Positions 7,632 through 14,880 of a stretch of 64,000 nucleotides of DNA are shown here, piece after piece (the first letter of the stretch is position 1; each line of letters begins with the position of its first letter). A program made the position numbers and the translations under genes. The stretch comes from Streptomyces sp. A012304 (GTDB taxonomy: Bacteria > Actinomycetota > Actinomycetes > Streptomycetales > Streptomycetaceae), in contig NZ_BQUN01000096.1 in NCBI RefSeq assembly GCF_026008495.1, positions 209,465-273,464 on the forward strand. Direction: 5' to 3'. The notes beneath the pieces were generated by a model. The model was not told where the DNA came from, ran no database searches, and worked only from the letters and a program-made list of their open reading frames with translations.

Positions 7632-7934
7632 CCTGGGCCACCGAAAGTCAGCTACTACGACGGGTACGCCGAAAGAGCACCCGCCACGTGTGCCTCCATC
7701 AACCCCGTACGGGCCTCAGCCACGCTTTTTCAGCACGTCACGGTCCGCACCTCCGCGTGCCTGCGCGTGGGGAACGTTCGGACGGCGCTTATCTCGGCTC
7801 TGAGCCTCTCTTGGCGGGGCGGACGACAGGTACACGTGCGGCCGTCGCTCGACCTCTTCGGCCTGGTCCTGGCGCTCGGGCTGGTCGGGTCGCTGGGTGC
7901 TCTGGCTGTCCACCTTGGCGGTGTTGCGCGCTGA
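7632..7934 (+). pseudogene. Fragment of a gene with a hydrophobic C-terminus
   Basis: This frame has good GC bias at third positions and reads VSYYDGYAERAPATCASINP early, then RPSLDLFGLVLALGLVGSLG and ends HLGGVAR. The end would be one membrane helix. No normal start codon follows the preceding stop at 7629-7631 until a GTG at 7767. An ATG in another frame at 7600 (MQSSQRKPISDLGHR) has a GAGGGG ribosome site, so a single-base shift may have split one gene. It could derive from a small membrane spread (Spd-type) protein of the element; this is a guess. Confidence 0.4.
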
Positions 7935-8002
7935 GTGGCGCGGGCCGCCGGAGCGGTGGCGGAGACATGGAGCGGCGGCGGCCCGTGGCCGCCAGCGCGC
8001 GC

Positions 8003-8021
8003 GGCCCGCCGCAGGCGGGCC
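8003..8021. terminator. Hairpin near the right end of the element
   Basis: A perfect 8-bp stem, GGCCCGCC and GGCGGGCC, around GCA. It has no T run; it may be a terminator for the fragment upstream or merely structured DNA near attR. Confidence 0.4.
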
Positions 8022-8089
8022 GGCTTGATGAGGTAGTGGAGATTTCGCTGCGCCAAAATGCCTGCTCGGAGTGCTGAGGCGGGTCGGCT

Positions 8090-8113
8090 CCGTCTCAGTT
8101 TCCGTCTCATTCA
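8090..8113. repeat. Paired 12-bp repeats inside attR (candidate integrase arm sites)
   Basis: CCGTCTCAGTTT and CCGTCTCATTCA lie end to end, matching the pair at 2284-2307 in sequence, spacing and orientation. They are about 100 bp inside attR. Their presence at both ends supports the element boundaries independently of the tRNA repeat. Confidence 0.55.
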
Positions 8114-8212
8114 TGCCCGTCCGTTGCTCACGGCGGTCCGCGCCGCCGGTGGAAGCGTGGGGATGAACGTGGGTGAACAGCTTGGGATCACGGCCTGACC
8201 AGTACGAACAGA

Positions 8213-8255
8213 CCTGCAAAGCGAGTAACGCGGGTTCGATCCCCGCCACGGCCTC
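8213..8255 (+). repeat. attR core: displaced 3' half of tRNA-Cys
   Basis: A copy of 2178-2220 with one mismatch, lacking the 5' half of the tRNA. It is probably the original chromosomal 3' end, pushed away when the element inserted. A short CCCCG/CGGGG hairpin just downstream may be the original tRNA terminator. Confidence 0.88.
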
Positions 8256-8429
8256 CATACGCAAGTCCCCGACGGGGAGAAAGCGTTCACCACCGCGTAC
8301 CTCCACGGCGGCGGGCTACCGGGCGGGGAGGTGGCCGAGGCCCGGCCTCACCGCTCCCATCTCCTCGCGGTCGGGTGCGCTCCGGCTGTGGTGGGGCTCG
8401 GGGCGTCGGATCGATCTGGGTGTAGGGCT

Positions 8430-8849
8430 TCATAGTTCCCGGATGCGCCACCACCACCAGCGGCCCGCCGTCCACAGGGGCACCGCTCCGGGATCCGGCA
8501 GGGTCCGGCGCTCGAACTCGGCGTCCACGCGGAGGACCAGGCGTCCCAGGTCCCGGCGGGCGCCGTGGGGCAGGTGGTGCAGGGCTTCCTGCAACGTGTC
8601 GCGGGCGTCCTCGAACTCGAGGCCCGGCTGCCACACCTCGGGAGCGCCCAGGTAGCGGCCCGGCCGCCTGAGCTCCCGCTCGCAGCGGGACAGGGCCCGC
8701 GCGACGGCGTCGGGTTCCAGCCGTTCGTCCTCGAGGCGGCGAACGGCGGCACGCGTCAGGGCGGAGACACCGGGGATGCGCTGGACGGGAACGTGTCTGC
8801 GTGGCCGCCACCGCTCGGCGCGCACCACCTTCGGACGCCTACGCGGCAT
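8430..8849 (-). CDS. Hypothetical protein, 139 aa
   Basis: The protein starts MPRRRPKVVRAERWRPRRHV after an AAAGG ribosome site. It has a strongly basic N-terminus, a helical middle (RCERELRRPGRYLGAPEVWQ and FEDARDTLQEALHHLPHGAR) and a tryptophan-rich end (GRWWWWRIREL). No known domain is recognisable. Codon usage fits a Streptomyces gene. It lies outside the element, downstream of attR, transcribed in the same direction as the SUKH gene but 68 bp after it. Confidence 0.6.
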   Translation of the reverse strand: MPRRRPKVVRAERWRPRRHVPVQRIPGVSALTRAAVRRLEDERLEPDAVARALSRCERELRRPGRYLGAPEVWQPGLEFEDARDTLQEALHHLPHGARRDLGRLVLRVDAEFERRTLPDPGAVPLWTAGRWWWWRIREL

Positions 8850-8917
8850 CGGCCTTTCGGATCAGCATGCCCACACCCTGTCACGGGGCGGGCCGTTCCG
8901 CAGGTGGTTGTCGTCGC

Positions 8918-10099
8918 CTACGCGTACAGGCCGCCGCCCGCCTCGTCCTCGAACACGCCCGGCCAGTACCGCCAGCCGTCGTCCCCCGGCAGGGCCGGGG
9001 TGCGGTCGCAGGAGAGGGGGTCGAGCACCGCCAGGGTGCGGGTCAGGGTGGCGGCGAGTTGGTCGTAGGCCTCGGTGAGGTCGTGGTCGGTGTCCAGGGA
9101 CTTGGCGTGTTGGATCAGCCAGAGGGTGACGGCGAGGGTGGAGATGTCGGCGTTCAGGGGGCGCAGCCGCGCGTCCGTGCCGCTCCAGGTGAGGACCGCG
9201 CCCGTCGTGCCGTCCACGACCAGGCTCGTGTCCTCGACGAGGTGGCCGAGGCGGATCAGGTGGGCCGCGTCCGCGGGGAGGGCCGCCTCGGGGGTGTCCG
9301 CCCCGTGTTCGGTGAGCGTGGGCAGGGGGGCGTCGGTGTCGAGGGTGAACCAGGCGCACTCCTCCGGCAGGCCCACCTCGCGCAGGAAGCGGCGGGTCGG
9401 CTCGTGGGTGAGGGCGGTGGGGAAGTCGACGTCCTCGAAGCGGACGATGCGGCGGGAGCCGAACTCGTCGTCCAGGAGGCGGGGCGGGAGGTCCAGGGCC
9501 AGGCCGGAGCGGGTGCCGGGGCCGGCGATCAGGGCGAGGGGGCGGATCACCGCCGCCAGCCGCCAGAACGGCGGCACCTTGCCGTCCGTACCGGACTCGT
9601 ACAGCGCCAGGAGCTGGGCCGTCGCGTCCGCGACCGCCTCGGGGCCGTAGCGGCCCGCGTAGGCCGCGAACTGGCCACGCAGCGCCGCCAGTTCGTCGGC
9701 CGCCGTGGCGAAGCTCAGCAGCGTCTGGAGGGACGGCGCCAGGGGGCGGCGGTCCATCAGGTCGGGGCGGTCGTGGAAGAAGTACGTCGTGGTGATCTCG
9801 CCCGTGGCGCCGTCGAGCAGCACCGACTCCGTCTCCGGGCCGTCGATGCCGACGAGGCCTCCGATGACGAGCTGGTCCCGCAGGTCCTCGGCGAGGCCGT
9901 GGCCGGGGTCGCCGGTGGAGTCGGCGACCGTGCGCAGACCGGCCACGCGCAGCGTGTCGAACGTCAGCAGCGCGCCGACGCCCGGCAGCCCGGGGCCCGT
10001 CAGCCAGCGGCGCGTCGGCGCGTGTGTGACGTACGGATCCAGCTCGGCCTCGGTGAAGGTGATCACCGCCGTACCGGCGGCGGTCCCGGTCGTGCCCAT
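8918..10099 (-). CDS. SUKH-4 family immunity-like protein, two tandem domains
   Basis: A 393-residue soluble protein whose halves repeat each other. ITFTEAELDPYVTHAPTRRW with LPGVGALLTFDTL near residue 15 corresponds to VDFPTALTHEPTRRFLREVG with EECAWFTLDTD near residue 225. Both are the start of a SUKH-4 domain. SUKH proteins act as immunity proteins against polymorphic nuclease toxins, but many stand alone, as here, and no toxin gene is nearby. GGGGGAA precedes the ATG. Part of its first domain has been copied into the pseudogene upstream. Confidence 0.75.
   Translation of the reverse strand: MGTTGTAAGTAVITFTEAELDPYVTHAPTRRWLTGPGLPGVGALLTFDTLRVAGLRTVADSTGDPGHGLAEDLRDQLVIGGLVGIDGPETESVLLDGATGEITTTYFFHDRPDLMDRRPLAPSLQTLLSFATAADELAALRGQFAAYAGRYGPEAVADATAQLLALYESGTDGKVPPFWRLAAVIRPLALIAGPGTRSGLALDLPPRLLDDEFGSRRIVRFEDVDFPTALTHEPTRRFLREVGLPEECAWFTLDTDAPLPTLTEHGADTPEAALPADAAHLIRLGHLVEDTSLVVDGTTGAVLTWSGTDARLRPLNADISTLAVTLWLIQHAKSLDTDHDLTEAYDQLAATLTRTLAVLDPLSCDRTPALPGDDGWRYWPGVFEDEAGGGLYA
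9967..10005. repeat. 39-bp repeat, source copy in the SUKH-4 gene
   Basis: This stretch encodes LTGPGLPGVGAL in the first SUKH-4 domain. An identical 39-bp copy is at 10591-10629, and the match continues for six more bases after one mismatch. Since it is in frame and in a conserved position here, this copy is taken as the source. Confidence 0.8.
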
Positions 10100-10222
10100 C
10101 GGTTCCCCCGTGCGTGAAGTGTGCCGTCACCGGCGGCGGGCCGCGTCGCCCCGCCCGCCGCTGTTCCACTTCCTCGAACACTACGCGGCACCACTGACAA
10201 CGGGCCCTCGCCCGAGTAGACG

Positions 10223-10713
10223 TCAGACGACGCGTGCGCGTTGCCTTCCCGCCGGGATCGCCTCCACCGTCTCCCCCACCCGTCGACTCCTTGGTGTCCA
10301 GCCACAGTCCGATACGCGGGGGGGGCGGGTGCGCAGTTCCGTGTCCAGGGCGGCGACCGTCCAGCCGGCGCCGTGGCCCGTCCTCGCACGGGCCGCCGCG
10401 CGCGCGGCCACCGCCTCGGCGGACGGCGCCGGCACCACCACGTGCGGGGGGCGGGTGCGGACCGTCTCCACATACTCCGTCAGGTGCGGGCTAAGGACGA
10501 CGTCCCGCACGACCTGCACGACCGCCGTGAAGCCGGCGGGCGCGTACGTGTCCGCCGCCCGTGCCGACAGCCGGTACCGCAGACGCAGTCGCAGCGCGCC
10601 GACGCCCGGCAGCCCGGGGCCCGTCAGCCGGCGGCGAGGCGTTCGGCCAGGGCCTGCGCGACCGTCGACCTGCCCGACGCCATCACGCCCGTGACGAGGA
10701 CCACGCCGTTCAC
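10223..10713 (-). pseudogene. P-loop kinase (phosphotransferase-like AAA), broken
   Basis: It starts with GTG overlapping the stop of the small gene upstream (GTGA) and reads VNGVVLVTGVMASGRSTVAQ, a Walker A motif, but stops at 10624 after 29 codons. Reading resumes as RYRLSARAADTYAPAGFTAV, then VVRDVVLSPHLTEYVETVRT and APSAEAVAARAAARARTGHG. The segment between, normally the nucleotide/substrate lid, is replaced by a 39-bp copy of the neighbouring SUKH gene. A second lesion lies near a G run around 10318-10330: IGLWLDTKEST is in one frame and VGETVEAI in another. Intact relatives resemble chloramphenicol phosphotransferase-type kinases. Confidence 0.8.
10591..10629. repeat. 39-bp repeat, inserted copy in the kinase pseudogene
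   Basis: Identical to 9967-10005 and in the same orientation. In this gene it is out of frame and creates the premature TGA at 10624-10626. It replaces a stretch of the kinase and was not inserted into an otherwise complete gene, since about 30 expected residues after the P-loop are missing. Confidence 0.8.
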
Positions 10714-10838
10714 GACAGGTACACGCCGCCCAGCACCACCACGACCGCCGCGCACAGGAACAGCAGGACCCACAGCAGCACCTTGCCCACGCCCGGCGGG
10801 GGTTCGTAGCGCTGCGGATCCGGCTGCGGCCCGCTCAC
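10710..10838 (-). CDS. Small single-span membrane protein of the molybdenum hydroxylase operon
   Basis: A 42-residue product with GTG start: MSGPQPDPQRYEPPPGVGKV, then one hydrophobic helix LLWVLLFLCAAVVVVLGGVY. Its start overlaps the stop of the molybdopterin subunit gene (GTGA), and its stop overlaps the start of the kinase pseudogene in the same way. The tight coupling argues that it is a real gene. It may tether something to the membrane. No function is known to me. Confidence 0.65.
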   Translation of the reverse strand: MSGPQPDPQRYEPPPGVGKVLLWVLLFLCAAVVVVLGGVYLS

Positions 10839-13144
10839 TGCGCCGTCACCACCGCCGCCTGCGGCCTTATCGGCAGCCGGTTCACCGGGCGGCCCGTCGC
10901 GGCGCGCACGGCCGAGGCGATCGCCGCCGGTGAGGTCACCACCGGCACCGCGCTGACCGCCTTCGCGCCGAAGGGGGCGACGACGTCCCGTTCCTCGACC
11001 AGCTTGACGATCCGGATGTCGGGTGCGTCCAGGGCCGTGGGGAGCGCGTAGCCGGTGAGGTCGGGGTGGCGGATCAGGCCGCGCGGGGTGCGGAGGTTCT
11101 CGGTGAGGGCGATGCCCACGCCCTGCGTCACGCCCGCCTCGATCCGGGCCTCCAGCTGCGCCGGGTTGAGGACCCGGCCCACGTCCTGGGCGACCGCCAG
11201 CTCCACCACCCGCACCGAGCCCAGCTCGATGTCGACGTCCACCACCGCGCGGATCGCGCAGAACGCCAGGCCCACGAACGCGTCGCCCTGGCCGGAGGCG
11301 TCCAGCGGCTCGGTCGGATGCGGCCGGCACTGCGCCGTCGCCCACAGCTCCTTGCCGAGCAGTTCCTCGGCGACGGTGGTCGACAGGACACCGTCGTACG
11401 AGGTGATCTTGCCGTCGGTGATCTGGAGCAGTTCGGTGGACATGCCGAACTTGTGGGCCAGGGGTTGCAGGAGCTGGGTGCGGACCATCTTCGCCGCGCG
11501 CTCCACCGCGCCGCCCGATACCCAGGTGTGGCGGCCCCGGCAGCCCGCGCCCGCCGGAGGCTGGTCGGTGTCCACGGGCGCGACGTGCACCTCGTCGACG
11601 CCGAGGGTCTCCTGCACGATCTGGCGGGCCAGGGTCGTGAAGCCCTGCCCGGTCTCGACGGCCGCGCACAGGACGGTCGCGACGCCGTCCTGGACCTTGA
11701 CCGTGGCCGTGGAGACCTCGTCCGCGCCCTCCGCGCCGAGCATGTGCACCATGCCCAGGCCGTAGCCGACGCCCCGGCGCACCGCGCCCGGCTCGCCCGC
11801 GCCCTCGGGGCCGCCGGGCAGCAGCCAGTCCTCCTCGGGCGTGTCCTTGGGCAGCGCCGGCAGCGGGAACTCCTGGACCGCCTGGAGGAGTTCGGCGACC
11901 GGCGCCGGGCAGGTCACCGTCTGACCGGTGGGCAGCACGTCGCCGGTGGCCATGACGTTGCGCAGGCGCAGCTCCGCCGGGTCCAGGCCGAGCTTCTTCG
12001 CCAGCTTGTCCATCTGCGCCTCGTACGCGGCGCACACCTGCATCGCGCCCTCGCCACGGACATGACCGGACGGCGGGTTGTTGGTGCGCACGGCCCAGCC
12101 CTCGATGAAGGCGTTCGGGACGACATAGGGGCCGCAGGCGAAGGAGACGGCGGCGGCCAGGGCCTCCGAGGAGGTGTCGGCGTAGGCGCCCGCGTCCAGC
12201 AGGATCTGCGCCTCGACCTTGACCAGCCGGCCCTCGGCGTCGGCGTGGTGGCGGTATCTGAGCAGCGTGGGGTGGCGGTGGGTGTGGCCGAGGAAGGACT
12301 CCTCGCGGGTCGCCGTGAGCTTCACCGGGCAGCCGGTCTTCAGCGCCAGCAGGCCGAGCGGCAGCTGGAAGCCCTGGTCCTCGCGGTCGGCGGTGGCACC
12401 GGGCACCCCGGTGACGACGATCTTCACCCGTTCGGGGGACAGGCCGTAGCAGGCTGCGGCGGTGTTGCGGTCGGTGTGCGGGTCGGTGGAGGCGAGGTAC
12501 AGCTCCACGCCGCCGTCCGGGCGCGGTACGGCGAGCCCGGCCTCGGCGCCGATCGGGGCGGGGTCGGCCCGTCCGATGCGGTACTGGCCCTCGACGACGA
12601 TCTCGCCGGAGGCGCCCGGGTCGCCGTGGTGGAGCGGGATGTGCCGGATCAGGTTGCCGTCGGGGTGCAGCGGCTCGGCCTCGAAGGCCTGCTCGGGGTC
12701 GATGACCGGGTCGAGCACCTCGTACTCGACGATGACGGCCGCCGCGGCCATCCGCGCGGTGTCCGGGTGGTCGGCGGCGACGGCCGCGATGGGCTCGCCG
12801 TGGTGGCGTACGACGTCGGAGGCGAACACCGGGCGGTCGACCCTGCCGCGTCCGTGCAGCGGGGTGCCGGGGACGTCCTCGTGCGTGACGACGGCCCGGA
12901 CGCCGGGCATCTCGCGCGCGTGGGAGGTGTCGATGGAGACGATGCGCGCGCGTGCGTGCGGGGAGCGCAGGACGGCCGCCCACAGCAGGCCCTCGGCCCA
13001 CAGGTCGGCCGCGTACGGGAAGGTGCCCTCCGTCTTGGCGCGGGCGTCGGCGGGCGGCAGGGAGGCGCCGAGGCCGTGCGGGATCGGCTCGGGGGCCGGG
13101 GCGGCCTCCGCGGGGGTCGTCGCGGTGGCTGCTTCGTTGCTCAC
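10835..13144 (-). CDS. Xanthine dehydrogenase-family protein, molybdopterin-binding subunit
   Basis: A 769-residue large subunit of a molybdenum hydroxylase. The Ald_Xan_dh_C-type domain spans about residues 25-145 (EGTFPYAADLWAEGLLWAAV), and the molybdopterin-binding region covers the rest (GHVRGEGAMQVCAAYEAQM, AAVETGQGFTTLARQI, RIEAGVTQGVGIAL). Canonical enzymes have a catalytic glutamate in a G-x-G-E-P motif near the C-terminus. Here the aligned region reads PFGAKAVSAVPVVTSPAAIA, with no glutamate. The subunit may therefore use another substrate chemistry or be impaired. It overlaps the 2Fe-2S gene upstream and the small membrane gene downstream by four bases each. Confidence 0.88.
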   Translation of the reverse strand: MSNEAATATTPAEAAPAPEPIPHGLGASLPPADARAKTEGTFPYAADLWAEGLLWAAVLRSPHARARIVSIDTSHAREMPGVRAVVTHEDVPGTPLHGRGRVDRPVFASDVVRHHGEPIAAVAADHPDTARMAAAAVIVEYEVLDPVIDPEQAFEAEPLHPDGNLIRHIPLHHGDPGASGEIVVEGQYRIGRADPAPIGAEAGLAVPRPDGGVELYLASTDPHTDRNTAAACYGLSPERVKIVVTGVPGATADREDQGFQLPLGLLALKTGCPVKLTATREESFLGHTHRHPTLLRYRHHADAEGRLVKVEAQILLDAGAYADTSSEALAAAVSFACGPYVVPNAFIEGWAVRTNNPPSGHVRGEGAMQVCAAYEAQMDKLAKKLGLDPAELRLRNVMATGDVLPTGQTVTCPAPVAELLQAVQEFPLPALPKDTPEEDWLLPGGPEGAGEPGAVRRGVGYGLGMVHMLGAEGADEVSTATVKVQDGVATVLCAAVETGQGFTTLARQIVQETLGVDEVHVAPVDTDQPPAGAGCRGRHTWVSGGAVERAAKMVRTQLLQPLAHKFGMSTELLQITDGKITSYDGVLSTTVAEELLGKELWATAQCRPHPTEPLDASGQGDAFVGLAFCAIRAVVDVDIELGSVRVVELAVAQDVGRVLNPAQLEARIEAGVTQGVGIALTENLRTPRGLIRHPDLTGYALPTALDAPDIRIVKLVEERDVVAPFGAKAVSAVPVVTSPAAIASAVRAATGRPVNRLPIRPQAAVVTAQ

Positions 13145-14880
13145 GCCTGGCCTCCGTCCTGGGCCTGTCCGTACGCCTGGTCGTGCGGGTGCGGCTGCGC
13201 CGGGTTCTCGAACGCCGACGGGTGGACGCCGCCGGCGCCCGGACCCGCCTGGTGCGGAATACGGGCCTCGTCGCCGTCCGTCTCACTCCCGGCCGCCGCG
13301 TGCGCCTCGCGTTCGGCGACGACGTCCTTCACGGCCTGGACGACGCCCCGGTAGCCGGAGCAGCGGCACAGGTTGCCGCAGAGCGCCTGGCGGGTCTCCA
13401 GCTCGGTGGGCGCCGGGTTGCCCTCCAGCAGGTCGTGCACGGTCATCGCCATGCCCGGCACGCAGAAGCCGCACTGCACGGCGCCGCACCGGGCGAGCGC
13501 CCGCTGCACGTCCGAGGGCTGCCCGTCGGTGGCCAGGCCCTCGACGGTGCGGACCTCGCTGCCGGCCGCGGTGACGGCCGGGACCAGGCAGGAGGCGACG
13601 AGACGCCCGTCCACCTGGACGTTGCAGGCCCCGCACTCGCCCTGCGAGCAGCCGTCCTTGGCGCCCGCGAGGCCGAGGCGCTCGCGCAGCACGTAGAGCA
13701 GCGACTCGCCGATCCACGCGTCGGTGACGGGCCGGTCGGAGCCGTTGACGCGCAGGACGTAGGAGGCGAGGGGGTGCTCCTCGTGCGGGGGCGGGGTCTC
13801 CGGGGCGGCTTCGGGTTCCGGGGCCGGTGCCTCGTCCGGTGCCGCCTCGCCGCCCGGACCACCGGTGCTGTCCGTGCCGTCCACGCGCGTGGAAGTGTCC
13901 GTGCCGTCGTCGGGTGCCGGTTCCTCCGCCGCGTCCGCGCGCGGCGGGTCGGGCTCCGCGTCGGGGCCGTCGGACATCTCGGTGGGCGCCGGTACGGCGT
14001 CCACCGCGTCCGCCGCCTCGTGGACGGCCCGCACCGCCTCGTGGGCGGCCTCCGTGGCCTCCTGGGCGGCTTCCAGGGCCTCGTAGGCGGCCTCGGGGGC
14101 GGGAGCGCCCGGGGTGGCCTCAGGGGCGGGCGGGAGAGGCTCGTACGGCTGGTCGGCGGGGGCGTGTCCGAACGCGGGCGTGTCCGGCGCCGGCTCGGGC
14201 CCGCGCCCCGGTTCGTCCGCGCCGGGGCCGGGTGTGCCGGGCTGCTGCCCCCATCCGTCGCCGGACGGGTTCGCCGGTTCCGTCGCCCAGGGTGCGGGCG
14301 CGCCGCCCGGCAGTGTCGCCGGAGGGGCGCCGTTCCACTGCTCGACCAGGGCCGAGGTGGTGAACTCGCCCGACTCGTCCGGCAGGTCGCCGCCGGCGAC
14401 CGGGATCGACCACTGGCCGGTCACGTCGTGGCCGGGGGCCGGGGCGGACTCCGGCGCGGTGTCCTCGAAGGCCCACTGGCCGGTCGCGCCGGGCGTGTAC
14501 GTGAACCGGTCGCCGCCGGACGTCCCGTCGGCGGGCGGAGCCGGCCACTCGGTGCCGCCGGCCGGTGCCGCCCACCCGCCCGTGCCGGTGCCCGCCGGGT
14601 CGGCGGCGGGAGGCGTGGCCGTTATCCGCGGCGGCACGTACCCGTGGCCGGGCGCGGCGAGCGGGCTGTCGCCGGAGAGCAGGGCGTCGATGCCGCCCTC
14701 GGGAAGCTTCACGAAGGCGGTGGCGCCGTCGTCGTAGTCGCCCTGGGGCAGCGGGTCCCAGCGGCCGCCGCCCGGGGGCACGCCCTGTCCGTGCCCGTCC
14801 CGCTGTCCCTGCTGGTCGTGCTGGTCGTGCTGGTCGTGCTGTCCGTGCTGGTCGTGCTGGTCGTACTGGTCGTCGGTCAC
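13141..14880 (-). CDS. 2Fe-2S subunit of molybdenum hydroxylase with long disordered N-terminus
   Basis: The last 200 residues are a standard small subunit. The plant-type ferredoxin cluster is GCSQGECGACNVQVDG with a later Cys, and the helical second cluster domain has CGAVQCGFCVPGM and CGNLCRCSGYRGVV. These carry electrons from the molybdopterin to FAD. The unusual part is the first 370 residues: a QHD-repeat segment (DQYDQHDQHGQHDQHD) followed by low-complexity Pro/Gly/Ala/Glu-rich sequence with a few recurring motifs such as TGQW. Normal family members are about 160-200 residues. The GTG start overlaps the FAD subunit stop (GTGA), and no internal start has a good ribosome site, so the extension appears to be translated. 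Confidence 0.85.
   Translation of the reverse strand: MTDDQYDQHDQHGQHDQHDQHDQQGQRDGHGQGVPPGGGRWDPLPQGDYDDGATAFVKLPEGGIDALLSGDSPLAAPGHGYVPPRITATPPAADPAGTGTGGWAAPAGGTEWPAPPADGTSGGDRFTYTPGATGQWAFEDTAPESAPAPGHDVTGQWSIPVAGGDLPDESGEFTTSALVEQWNGAPPATLPGGAPAPWATEPANPSGDGWGQQPGTPGPGADEPGRGPEPAPDTPAFGHAPADQPYEPLPPAPEATPGAPAPEAAYEALEAAQEATEAAHEAVRAVHEAADAVDAVPAPTEMSDGPDAEPDPPRADAAEEPAPDDGTDTSTRVDGTDSTGGPGGEAAPDEAPAPEPEAAPETPPPHEEHPLASYVLRVNGSDRPVTDAWIGESLLYVLRERLGLAGAKDGCSQGECGACNVQVDGRLVASCLVPAVTAAGSEVRTVEGLATDGQPSDVQRALARCGAVQCGFCVPGMAMTVHDLLEGNPAPTELETRQALCGNLCRCSGYRGVVQAVKDVVAEREAHAAAGSETDGDEARIPHQAGPGAGGVHPSAFENPAQPHPHDQAYGQAQDGGQA

Larger units (their letters stand above)
2178..8255. mobile_element. 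Decayed integrative element in tRNA-Cys, about 6.1 kb
   Basis: The element is bounded by two 43-bp direct copies of the tRNA 3' half. Inside each boundary lies a pair of 12-bp repeats. It carries both halves of a tyrosine integrase in opposite orientation, a UTRA/GntR regulator pair as found in actinomycete integrative and conjugative elements, and small hypothetical genes. Large parts are non-coding and visibly less GC-rich than the chromosome. No FtsK/TraB-like translocase or replication initiator remains, so the element is probably a non-mobile remnant. Its name and closest relatives cannot be determined here. Confidence 0.85.

Noticed and set aside
7499..8077. 192-residue plus-strand frame after the duplicated pair
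   Set aside because: It has no ribosome site and poor residue composition. A different frame in the same DNA (7632-7934) has better codon bias.
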